Assembly: GCA_020634795.1 (NCBI GenBank)
Contig: JACKAZ010000003.1
Span: 310,001-374,000 of the forward strand
DNA length: 64,000 nucleotides
Reading direction: 5' to 3'
Origin: Ardenticatenales bacterium
Lineage (GTDB): Bacteria; Chloroflexota; Anaerolineae; Ardenticatenales; Ardenticatenaceae
The notes under the pieces: generated by a model
What the model was told of the DNA's origin: nothing
The model's input: the letters and a program-made list of their open reading frames with translations, nothing else
Database searches by the model: none
Made by a program: the position numbers and the translations under genes
In this document: positions 17,875 to 25,477 of the stretch, one piece after another
Numbering within the stretch: position 1 is the stretch's first letter
How the letters are laid out: every line of letters starts with the position of its first letter

Positions 17875-18531
17875 ATGGATGTCCCCACGATGCGCAACGC
17901 CTTGACGCGCATACGAACGGCAATGGACGATTGGCAGACGCCGTTGGTCGACGCCATGGCCGCATCGGGCGACGACCCCTACCGCATCCTCATCGCCACG
18001 CTGCTCAGTCTGCGCACCCGTGATGAGATCACGGCGCTGGTCTCCGACGCGCTTTTCGCACGGGCGGCCACACCCCACGCGATCTTGGCTTTGCCGGTCG
18101 AGGAATTGCGGGAGATCATTCGGCCCGTCGGTTTCTACAACAACAAAACCGATTCGATTCGTGAGGTCAGCCGCCTGTTGCTGGAACAGCATGAGGGGCG
18201 CGTACCGGATGAATTGGACGAATTGCTGCGGCTGCCCGGCGTGGGGCGCAAAACCGCCAACTTGGTGGTAACGGCGGGCTACGGCAAGCCGGGCATCTGT
18301 GTGGATACCCATGTCCATCGGATCTCCAACCGTTTTGGCTTTGTGGAGACAAAAAACCCCGACAAAACCGAGATGGCGCTGCGCGAAAAGTTGCCGCCCG
18401 ATCTGTGGATGGAGATCAACATGCTGCTCGTCTCGTTGGGGCAGACCATCTGCCACCCCACCAGCCCCAAATGTTCGATCTGTCCCGTCAACGATCTCTG
18501 CGAACGGGTGGGGGTGACGCGGTCACGCTAA
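17875..18531 (+). CDS. nth: Endonuclease III
   Basis: A 218-residue DNA glycosylase/AP lyase that removes oxidised pyrimidines in base excision repair. The helix-hairpin-helix LPGVGRKTANLV carries catalytic Lys126, VDTHVHRISNRFG carries Asp144, and the C-terminal [4Fe-4S] motif is intact as Cys193-x6-Cys200-x2-Cys203-x5-Cys209. The ATG at 17875 has GGAG 6 bp upstream and gives the usual family length; an ATG at 17863 would add four residues. The gene is divergent from the M50 protease gene. Its stop lies directly at the start of a tandem repeat array. Confidence 0.93.
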   Translation: MDVPTMRNALTRIRTAMDDWQTPLVDAMAASGDDPYRILIATLLSLRTRDEITALVSDALFARAATPHAILALPVEELREIIRPVGFYNNKTDSIREVSRLLLEQHEGRVPDELDELLRLPGVGRKTANLVVTAGYGKPGICVDTHVHRISNRFGFVETKNPDKTEMALREKLPPDLWMEINMLLVSLGQTICHPTSPKCSICPVNDLCERVGVTRSR

Positions 18532-18906
18532 GAACGCAGAACGGAACGGCAACGGCAACGGGGAAGAGAGAGGTTCGTTTCTGGTCAGGGTGGCGGTTCG
18601 GGTTGCTGCTGGCTGCGCAGGCGTTGGTGAACGCAGAACGGAACGGCAACGGGGAAGAGAGGGGTTCGTTTCTGGGCCGGGTGGCTGTTCGGGGTGGTGC
18701 TGGCTGCGCAGGCGTTGGTGAACGCAGAACGGGGAAGAGAGGGGTTCGTTTCTGGGCCGGGTGGCTGTTCGGGGTGGTGCTGGCTGCGCAGGCGTTGGTG
18801 AACGCAGAACGGAACGGCAACGGGGAAGAGAGGGGCTTGTTTCTGGGCAGGGTGGCTGTTCGGGTTGATGCTGGCTGCGCAGGCGTTGGTGAACGCAGAA
18901 CGGGGA
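18532..18906. repeat. Tandem repeat, four copies of 80-97 bp plus partial copy
   Basis: Copies lie at 18532-18628 (97 bp), 18629-18719 (91), 18720-18799 (80) and 18800-18890 (91), followed by a broken start of a fifth. Each begins GAACGCAGAACGG and ends GGCTGCGCAGGCGTTGGT. Lengths differ by exact loss or gain of GGCAAC-type units (6 and 11 bp), the sign of slippage. All three minus-strand frames stay open through the array because the unit has no stops; I do not regard these as genes. Confidence 0.9.
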
Positions 18907-18990
18907 GCGACGAAACGCAGTGTACCTCCAACATGCCAGCACTCCGATACGCCAGCGCGCCTACACCCCAACACCCATCAAACTCAGTAC

Positions 18991-19010
18991 GGGCGGAAAA
19001 TTTTCCGCCC
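18991..19010. repeat. Perfect 20-bp palindrome
   Basis: GGGCGGAAAA is followed directly by its exact reverse complement TTTTCCGCCC. It lies between the tandem array and the 9-bp microsatellite, upstream of the metalloenzyme-translin operon. It could be a regulator site, a terminator stem for nth or a recombination scar. Confidence 0.75.
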
Positions 19011-19012
19011 CT

Positions 19013-19108
19013 CCCAACTCACCAAACTCATAAAACTCACCAAACTCATAAAACTCATAAAACTCATAAAACTCATAAAACTCACCAAACTCCCAACTCA
19101 CCAAACTC
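19013..19108. repeat. 9-bp microsatellite (aaaactcat type)
   Basis: An AT-rich, locally distinct tract of near-perfect 9-bp units (AAAACTCAT, with variants AACTCACC and CAAACTC) begins after the palindrome and stops about 65 bp before the metalloenzyme gene. Four consecutive units are identical. The composition differs strongly from the GC-rich neighbourhood. Confidence 0.85.
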
Positions 19109-19170
19109 CCCTTGCCAAAGTTGGCGGTCGCACCTATCCTCGTGCCGAACGAAAGGCATAGGACGACTGC

Positions 19171-20151
19171 ATGATACTGTTCCTCTTTCTGGACGGGGTG
19201 GGGATTGGCGACGACGACCCCGATCACAACCCCTTTTTGACGGCAGAGATGCCGGTTTGGCGGGGCTTGGCGGGCGACGCGGGCTGGCCGACCCTCGCCG
19301 ATCTGGCGCCGCGTTCCAGCGCCCATGCCACGCTGATCGCGGCGGATGCCACGTTGGGCGTTGCCGGAACGCCGCAATCGGGCACGGGTACCACTGCGCT
19401 GTTGACCGGCGTGAATGCGGCGGCATGGCTGGGCAAACACGATGGCCCCTACCCCGCGAATGCGCTGCGCCCCCTGCTGCGCGAAGAAAATCTGCTGGCC
19501 GTCGCCCATCGAGCGGGCCAGCGGGTGGCCTTTGCCAACGCCTTTCCCCCCTTCTATTTGGACCGTGTGGCACGCGGGCGCGCACGACGCACCACCGCCA
19601 CCCAAGCGGCGCTCGCCACCGGCCTGCCGCTGCGTGGGTTGGAGGGGCTGATCGCGGGCCGTGCCCTTTCCTCGTGGATCACCCATGAGGAATGGCGACG
19701 CTTCTTGCCCCACGTGCCGGAGATCGACTGTGACGAGGCGGGCCGCAACTTGGCGCGGCTGGCCCAGCAGAAAGAGTTGACGCTCTTCGAATATTTTCAC
19801 ACTGACCATCGTGGCCATCGCAACAATCTGCCCAAAGCGGTCACGGTGGTCGAGCGGCTGGATCAGTTCTTGGGCGGCATCCTTTCGCAGCTTGACCCCG
19901 CCCATTCGCTGCTGGTGATGGCGAGTGACCACGGCAATTTCGAGGCCCAGCACCATTCCGATCACACCACGAACCCCGTCTTGGTGACCCTGTGGGGTCA
20001 GGGGCACGCCGCGCTCGCCGCGCAGATTCAGCGCATCACCGACCTTGCGCGGCTGCTGCGGGCGCACATGGCGCTGCCCGCGCTCCCCCCATCGCTCGGC
20101 GGTGATGAATTCAACGACACAACAAGGAGCGAGCACGCGGAACCGCCATGA
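19171..20151 (+). CDS. Alkaline-phosphatase-superfamily metalloenzyme (phosphopentomutase/PGM-like)
   Basis: A 326-residue member of the metalloenzyme superfamily. The N-terminal LFLFLDGVGIG gives the first metal Asp8, TPQSGTGTTALLTG (67-80) holds the probable nucleophile Ser70/Thr72, and FHTDHRGH and MASDHGNFE supply the later Asp/His ligands. The pattern is that of cofactor-independent phosphoglycerate mutase, phosphopentomutase and related phosphatases, but it is shorter and lacks their inserted domain. The natural substrate is unknown. Its stop overlaps the translin start as ATGA (20148-20151). It is the first gene of a five-ORF unit that runs to 23230. Confidence 0.8.
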   Translation: MILFLFLDGVGIGDDDPDHNPFLTAEMPVWRGLAGDAGWPTLADLAPRSSAHATLIAADATLGVAGTPQSGTGTTALLTGVNAAAWLGKHDGPYPANALRPLLREENLLAVAHRAGQRVAFANAFPPFYLDRVARGRARRTTATQAALATGLPLRGLEGLIAGRALSSWITHEEWRRFLPHVPEIDCDEAGRNLARLAQQKELTLFEYFHTDHRGHRNNLPKAVTVVERLDQFLGGILSQLDPAHSLLVMASDHGNFEAQHHSDHTTNPVLVTLWGQGHAALAAQIQRITDLARLLRAHMALPALPPSLGGDEFNDTTRSEHAEPP

Positions 20152-20792
20152 CCAATATCGACGAGATCATCGAAGGGATCGATCAGCGGCTGGATGCAAC
20201 CAACCAGGCCCGTGAAGCGGTGCTGGCCCTGTCGCGCCATATCGTGCAGAAAGCGTCGGCGGTGATTCGCGCGGCCCACCGCCATGAATGGGAGGTGGCG
20301 GCCACCACGCTCGACGAGGCGACGGCTCTTGTCGCGCAGATGCGTCAGCAAACCGAAGCGCAGCAAGAGCTATTCTGGGCCGGTTACACCCAGGACGCGC
20401 TCAAGGAGTATGCCGAGGCCCATTTGACCCTGGCCCTGATCCGAGAGGGGCCGTTGCCCACGCCCCGCGCCATCCTTGTGGAAGAGGCGGCCTACCTGAA
20501 CGGCTTGGCCGAGGCGGCCAGCGAGCTGCGTCGCCACATCCTTGACTTGGTGCGTCGGGACGACTACGCCCAAGCGGGGCGGCTGCTCAATGTGATGGAG
20601 GAGATCTACAGCCGGCTGATCACCATCGATTACCCACACGCCATCACCCAGAATTTGCGTCGCACCACCGACCAACTGCGTGGTGTGCTGGAGCGGACGC
20701 GGGGCGACCTGACGCTGACGATGAAGCAGCACGAGCTACAACATGCCCTCGCCCAGTTCGAGGCACGGGCCACGGAGAAACGAAATGGATAG
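20148..20792 (+). CDS. Translin-family RNA-binding protein
   Basis: A 214-residue, nearly all-helical protein matching the archaeal/bacterial translin group (COG2178). The C-terminal block EAAYLNGLAEAASELRRHIL, the acidic ARLLNVMEEIYSRL-like helix, YPHAITQNLRRTTDQLRG and ERTRGDLTLT are diagnostic. Eukaryotic translin and TRAX form octamers that bind and cut small RNAs; in TRAX three acidic residues catalyse. Here Glu residues in the EEAAYLNG and VMEEIY helices could play that part, but this is inference. The gene overlaps the genes on both sides by 4 and 8 nt. Translin genes are uncommon in bacteria, so the operon partners are the best clue to function. Confidence 0.87.
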   Translation: MTNIDEIIEGIDQRLDATNQAREAVLALSRHIVQKASAVIRAAHRHEWEVAATTLDEATALVAQMRQQTEAQQELFWAGYTQDALKEYAEAHLTLALIREGPLPTPRAILVEEAAYLNGLAEAASELRRHILDLVRRDDYAQAGRLLNVMEEIYSRLITIDYPHAITQNLRRTTDQLRGVLERTRGDLTLTMKQHELQHALAQFEARATEKRNG

Positions 20793-22491
20793 AGCCATAC
20801 CGGTGGCGGGCAACAAAGAGATCGATCTCTACGTCCGTACCTTCTACTCCTTGCTGCGCAGCTCCAGCCCGATCCGCGTGCGCTCGCTGGAAGAGACCCA
20901 TGCGGGCATGAACTCGAGCCTGCACACCCTGGCCGACGACGAGACACGACCCGACATCGGCGCCTTTAGCTATGCCTACCTGCGGCTGCCCTCCGTAGTG
21001 ATCGAGGCGGAGCGGATCATATTGGCCCAATCCGAAGAAGTGTTCGAACGCAAAGGCTATCGGCGGGTCGATCAGTGGCAGATCGTGGAAGCGCCCGCGC
21101 GGCGGCGCAAGCTGTTCTACGATGCGGAGAAGCGCACCCTGGCCGCCTTCATCGCCAGTGTTTCCGACATCGATGATCTGATTCCGACCATCGTCACCTT
21201 TCAGATCGAATGGAACAAGATGCACCGCATGCTTCATGCGGCGGGGCTGGCGGCCGAATTGCAGACGCAGCAGGGCAAGCTGAACAAGCCGACGTTGAAG
21301 AAGGTACAACAGGCGTTGGGGCTGGAAGCGGACGCGTGGAAACAGGCGCAACGGCTCTTTGGGGCCGATGCGGGTGCGGTGCTGGCCACGCTGGCGACGA
21401 CGCCGAAAGATTTGTCGATCCACCTGCTGGCCTCTTCGGTCACCGACTACCGACGCGCCACACAAGGCTGGTGGGACACGATCGAAACCCACGCCGACCG
21501 GACCCATCTGCCCTATCGACCCGCTTACTTCGTCTCCAGCAATCTGCACAGCTTGGTCAATCTGTTGACGGGGTATGCTTGGCAAGGGCCGCACAACCTG
21601 CGCGAGCTGCTGGCCGCGCAGAACCCCGAATCGCTCTGGGACATCTATCAAGCGTTGGAAGCGGCGGATTCAGACCATCCCGAGCGGTACAACCTGCTCT
21701 ACTACGCCCAGCGCTTTGCTGAACCAAACATCACCGCCGCCCGCTCGTGGGAGCTGGAAAGCGGCATCCAGCAGATCGAGAACCCCCTCTATTTGGATGT
21801 GGGGGTACAGATCATCGACATGGCGCGTTTGCGCCCCGAACGATTTGATCCCCGCCTGAGAATGGATGGGATCGAACGGCTGCAACGCTCCAACGCGATT
21901 ATTTTCAATATCGATTACCCGTTGGGGATGGCGGCCTACAACCTACTTTCGCAGGTGATGACCTCGATCGGCTCGATTCGTGGCGTTTACATCATTGGCA
22001 AGGCGGCGACGCTCAACGCGCGGGTGGGCGATGTGATGATCCCCAATGTGGTCTACGATGAACATTCGCTGAACACCTTCCTCTTCCGCAATGCGTTCAA
22101 CGCACAGTCGGTCGCGCCCTACCTGCTCTACCACGATGTCTTCGACAATCAAAAAGCGGTGACGGTGCGGGGGACCTTCCTGCAAAACCAAGAGTTCATG
22201 GGCCTCTTCCACGACGAGGGCTATACCGACATCGAAATGGAAGCGGGGCCTTATCTGAGTGCGGTCTACGAGAACATCTATCCGCAGCGTTACCCGATCA
22301 ACGAGATCGTGAACCTCTTTATCAACGCGCACTACGATATCGGCATTTTGCACTACGCCTCAGATACCCCTTACAGTAAGCGAAAGGCGCTGCTTTCCGA
22401 GAGCCTTTCGTATCGGGGGGTTGACGCGACCTATGCCTGCACTATCGCCGTGCTCCGTCGCATTTTCGCCACGGAACTGGCACGCGGATGA
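20785..22491 (+). CDS. DUF6909-like protein with nucleoside phosphorylase-like C-terminal half
   Basis: A 568-residue protein. The N-terminal half (about 1-330) is helical and without recognised motifs. The C-terminal half resembles purine nucleoside phosphorylase/MTAP enzymes: GVYIIGKAATLNARVGDVMIPN has the phosphate-loop/GD-hv-IP pattern, and YTDIEMEAGPYLSAVYE matches the DMEA nucleoside-binding signature. A fold in which phosphate and a nucleoside or nucleotide-like ligand bind is therefore likely. I recall the family as DUF6909, with no known function. The start at 20785 has GGAG upstream and overlaps translin by 8 nt. It overlaps the nuclease gene by 4 nt. With translin and a nuclease it suggests RNA or nucleotide processing. 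Confidence 0.75.
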   Translation: MDRAIPVAGNKEIDLYVRTFYSLLRSSSPIRVRSLEETHAGMNSSLHTLADDETRPDIGAFSYAYLRLPSVVIEAERIILAQSEEVFERKGYRRVDQWQIVEAPARRRKLFYDAEKRTLAAFIASVSDIDDLIPTIVTFQIEWNKMHRMLHAAGLAAELQTQQGKLNKPTLKKVQQALGLEADAWKQAQRLFGADAGAVLATLATTPKDLSIHLLASSVTDYRRATQGWWDTIETHADRTHLPYRPAYFVSSNLHSLVNLLTGYAWQGPHNLRELLAAQNPESLWDIYQALEAADSDHPERYNLLYYAQRFAEPNITAARSWELESGIQQIENPLYLDVGVQIIDMARLRPERFDPRLRMDGIERLQRSNAIIFNIDYPLGMAAYNLLSQVMTSIGSIRGVYIIGKAATLNARVGDVMIPNVVYDEHSLNTFLFRNAFNAQSVAPYLLYHDVFDNQKAVTVRGTFLQNQEFMGLFHDEGYTDIEMEAGPYLSAVYENIYPQRYPINEIVNLFINAHYDIGILHYASDTPYSKRKALLSESLSYRGVDATYACTIAVLRRIFATELARG

Positions 22492-22724
22492 GCCGTTACC
22501 GCAGCGCGAGCGAGGTCGGGGAATGGCACTTTTGCCATCGGGCGTGGTGGCTGCACCGCATCGAGGGCCACGAGTCGCAGCATTACGAAGCGCTTGATCG
22601 CGGCAACGCGGCGCATGAAGCGCACGGCCGTGGCGTCAGGCTGGCCGTGCGACTACAGCGATTGGCGCTGTTGTTGCTGCTGGCGGGGCTGGCGGCGCTG
22701 TGTTGGTGGGGCCTCGGCCTCTGA
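22488..22724 (+). CDS. Cas4/Dna2-like nuclease, N-terminal fragment with first TM helix
   Basis: A 78-residue ORF. The start MSRYRSASEVGEWHFCHRAWWLHR matches the N-terminus of Cas4-like PD-(D/E)XK proteins, in which a Cys begins the Fe-S cluster set, and HEAHGRGV continues the family pattern. It ends in a hydrophobic helix (about 58-78) and stops with TGA at 22722-22724. The rest of the expected protein continues in another frame from the ATG at 22724 (TGATG). Either the gene is split into two coupled polypeptides or one frameshift separates them. It begins with a 4-nt overlap with the DUF6909-like gene. Confidence 0.65.
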   Translation: MSRYRSASEVGEWHFCHRAWWLHRIEGHESQHYEALDRGNAAHEAHGRGVRLAVRLQRLALLLLLAGLAALCWWGLGL

Positions 22725-23230
22725 TGGGCGGCTTGGCCCTCGCGCTCCTTTTGCTGGCGCTGCTGATCTGGCGCTGGTCGGCACGGCTGCAACGGCAGAG
22801 TGGGCTGCCCAACTTGAAGGTGCGGGGCGAGGATATGGTCGAGCGGGAGGGAGAACTGCTTCGGTCGGCCCGTTATCGGCTGGTGGGGAAGCCAGATTAT
22901 TTGTTAACAGTGGGTGGGCGGCTGGTGCCGGTCGAGGTCAAACCGACGCGGCGTGCGCCCCAGCCTTACCCGAGCGATCTGATGCAACTGGCGGCCTATT
23001 GCCTGCTGGTCGAAGAAAGTTTTGGCCGTGCCCCTCGCTACGGCATTCTGCGCTACGCGGATCAAAGCTGGAAGATTCCGTGGGACGATCAACGCCGCGC
23101 CGCGCTGTTGGCCACGCTAGGGGCGATGGATGACGCCGAACAACGTGGCCGGGCCACGCGCAGTCACGAACAACCGGCGCGCTGTCGCGGCTGTGGGCAG
23201 CGCGTCCACTGCGATCAGGCGTTGGGCTGA
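22724..23230 (+). CDS. Cas4/Dna2-like PD-(D/E)XK nuclease, C-terminal part with second TM helix
   Basis: A 168-residue ORF with a transmembrane helix at the start (LALALLLLALLIWRW), then the nuclease core: RLVGKPDYLLTVGGRLVPVEVKPT contains the GxPD and E-x-K catalytic motif, and DLMQLAAYCLLVEE is the conserved QxxxY-like helix. The C-terminal CRGCGQRVHCDQ supplies three Cys of a Cas4-type Fe-S cluster, whose fourth Cys lies in the preceding ORF. The two ORFs together thus give the complete membrane-anchored nuclease. The ATG at 22724 overlaps the previous stop by 1 nt. No cas1 or cas2 is present, so a CRISPR role is unlikely. Confidence 0.72.
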   Translation: MGGLALALLLLALLIWRWSARLQRQSGLPNLKVRGEDMVEREGELLRSARYRLVGKPDYLLTVGGRLVPVEVKPTRRAPQPYPSDLMQLAAYCLLVEESFGRAPRYGILRYADQSWKIPWDDQRRAALLATLGAMDDAEQRGRATRSHEQPARCRGCGQRVHCDQALG

Positions 23231-23321
23231 GTGGGAGGGGGTTGAGAGGGCTGGCGTGCTGCTGTTGGCGTGACGGGCTGTGGTACACAGAGCGGCGGAG
23301 ATAGCGCCCGAGCTGTTAGGG

Positions 23322-25184
23322 TTAACCCCTCTGCGTGGCCGTTCCGTTTTGCGGTTTGCGTGCTGCGTTGTTGCTGGTTTCTTGGGGGACGGGGACGGCC
23401 ACGAAAATGACAGAGTGCCCCACTTTGGGTGTTTCGCTCTCGTCGCTGAGTAGCACTAGCTCGTCATTTTCCGTGACCACAAAGAGCGGCACCAAATCTC
23501 CGTCGTAGGTCGCCACCAGCCGATCAAAATCGAACTGACTGGTGAGCGACCTCTGCTTCACCACCCCCCCCGCAGCGAACAGGCGATCCAACTGCCGATA
23601 GGTGATATCCTCGCCCCCCAACGAGTTACCACGGAGCGCTCGCGCGGGGACATCTTCTGCCCGTCGTGTGCTGCCTGCAGTCGAACTCAGTTGGAAAACG
23701 CCGTCGCGCCCAAAGGTTTCCTCGAAGTGGACCGCGGCTAAGGTGTTGACCTCGTCGTTGGGGGTGAGGGCGACTAGCCGTCCGATACCATCCAAGTTGA
23801 GCAGATCGTCGGCAGCGTCGGCCAACGCATTGCCATAGAAGGTTTCCAACCCCTGCTTCTGCGCCGCGCGTATATTGCCACGGTTGGAATCGGCCATCAG
23901 CACCTTGAAGCCCGCTGCCTTCACCGCCGCCGCGATCTCACGTGCCCAGCCGTGGGCACCGATGATGAGCAGCCCCTGCGGATGGCCATCGGAAAGGCCC
24001 AGCCAGCGGGAGAGCGGGCCGCTGCTCAGCCCGTAAATCGAGACGGTGACCACAATCGTGATGAAGATCTCCGGCACCAACTGATCGACGTGGGTGAAGC
24101 CTGCCTTCATGAGGTCAAGCGCGAAGATCGAGGCGATGGAGGCCGCCACGATCCCGCGCGGCGCCATCCACGCCAGCATGATGCGTTCCTGCACCGTCAG
24201 GCTCGAGCCGTAGGTCGAGGCCGCCACGCTGAGCGGGCGTACCACGCCCATCAGAAGCGCAATGAAGGCCCAAGAGTGCCAGTCGGTCGCGGCCTGCACC
24301 ACATCGTCCAGCGGCAGGCGGGCCGACAATAGGATGAAGAGCGCGGCGATCAGCATGACGCGCAAATTCTCCTTGAATTCCAGAATATGCTTGACCGCGA
24401 AGAAGCGCTGGTTGGCAAGCGTGATGCCCATCACGGTGGTGGCGAAAAGACCCGATTCGGCCTGAAAGATGTTCGAGGCGGCGAAGACGGCCACCACGGT
24501 GGCCAAGGTGAAGGGGACATCAAGCGATTCGGGGATCCACTGCCGCCGAAGCATGGCGATGATCAGCAGCGCCCCCAGCAGCCCAAAGCCTCCGCCGATC
24601 AGCACCGTTTTAATCACGCTACCGATCACCAACGTCAGCCCCTCGCCCAAACTCTGTGCCACCAATGCCTCGAAGACGAGGACGGCCAAGGTAGCCCCGA
24701 TCGGATCGATCACGATCCCCTCCCACTTCAGAATCGAGCCGACGCGGCCAATCGGCCCCATGTGACGGAGCAACGGCCCGATGACGGTCGGTCCGGTCAC
24801 GACCAGAATCGCCCCGAAAAGGGCCGAGATACCGATGGGGAAGCCGAGGATGAAGGTGGCCGCAATCGTGACGAGCAGCCATGTGACGAGCGCGCCGATC
24901 GAGATGAGGTTGCGGACGACGCGTCCGATAGAACGCAGTTCGCGCAATTCCAGCGTCAGCCCGCCTTCGAAGAGGATGATGCCGACCGAGACCGAGACCA
25001 GCGGCGTCAGCAGCTCGCCAAGCAGTTCGTCAGGATTGAGGAAGCCGGTGATTGGCCCTGCCAAAAAGCCAGCGATCAGCAGCAGAAGGATGGAGGGCAG
25101 CTTGAGCCGCCACGCGACCCACTGTGCCAGAATGCCAATCACCAGTATGGCGGTCAGCCCAATGAGGAGGTGGTTGTCGTGCAT
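23322..25184 (-). CDS. CPA-type Na+(K+)/H+ antiporter with TrkA-N domain
   Basis: A 620-residue protein with about 12 hydrophobic helices (1-400) followed by a cytoplasmic Rossmann-like TrkA-N region (GLLIIGAHGWAREIAAAVKAAG, about 405-520) and a further TrkA-C-like part. The helix-5 region EGIVIDPIGATLAVLVFE contains the Asp-Pro pair in the CPA1-type ion site, and PRGIVAASIASIFAL is the conserved helix with the basic residue. It exchanges a cation for protons across the membrane and is probably gated by a nucleotide bound to the Rossmann domain. The C-terminal tail after 600 is charged and variable. It stands alone, converging on the nuclease gene. Confidence 0.87.
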   Translation of the reverse strand: MHDNHLLIGLTAILVIGILAQWVAWRLKLPSILLLLIAGFLAGPITGFLNPDELLGELLTPLVSVSVGIILFEGGLTLELRELRSIGRVVRNLISIGALVTWLLVTIAATFILGFPIGISALFGAILVVTGPTVIGPLLRHMGPIGRVGSILKWEGIVIDPIGATLAVLVFEALVAQSLGEGLTLVIGSVIKTVLIGGGFGLLGALLIIAMLRRQWIPESLDVPFTLATVVAVFAASNIFQAESGLFATTVMGITLANQRFFAVKHILEFKENLRVMLIAALFILLSARLPLDDVVQAATDWHSWAFIALLMGVVRPLSVAASTYGSSLTVQERIMLAWMAPRGIVAASIASIFALDLMKAGFTHVDQLVPEIFITIVVTVSIYGLSSGPLSRWLGLSDGHPQGLLIIGAHGWAREIAAAVKAAGFKVLMADSNRGNIRAAQKQGLETFYGNALADAADDLLNLDGIGRLVALTPNDEVNTLAAVHFEETFGRDGVFQLSSTAGSTRRAEDVPARALRGNSLGGEDITYRQLDRLFAAGGVVKQRSLTSQFDFDRLVATYDGDLVPLFVVTENDELVLLSDESETPKVGHSVIFVAVPVPQETSNNAARKPQNGTATQRG

Positions 25185-25477
25185 AATGGGGGGTGGGACT
25201 TCCTGTTATCTGGGAGCGGTTAAGGTGCGACGCTTGTCTGCGAGTATGGCACGGGGGGGGACGATTACCAAGTGAGAGGGGGAGCGAATCGGCAATCCGG
25301 AATTGTGAAACGGGGATTTCCACTGACGGTCTTCTGTCAGGGGAGGGGAACGAGTTGAAGGGCCCCCTTCCCCCTGCGGCCCGTTGCTGTGTGCCATTTG
25401 TTTCGCGCGGCGGGATCGGTAACTCAGAGGAGAAGCGCCGCGAGTCCCGTATCCGCGCGATTTTACAAGGCGCTTTA

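Noticed and set aside
18532..18906. CRISPR array
   Set aside because: Units are adjacent without unique spacers and no cas1/cas2 is present; the Cas4-like nuclease nearby belongs to another operon.
18488..18974. Three overlapping minus-strand ORFs across the tandem array
   Set aside because: All three frames are open because the repeat unit lacks stops; the proteins are pure repeats with no ribosome site or domain.
24387..25223. Plus-strand ORF opposite the antiporter gene
   Set aside because: Highly charged antisense product; the minus frame encodes a clear CPA transporter.
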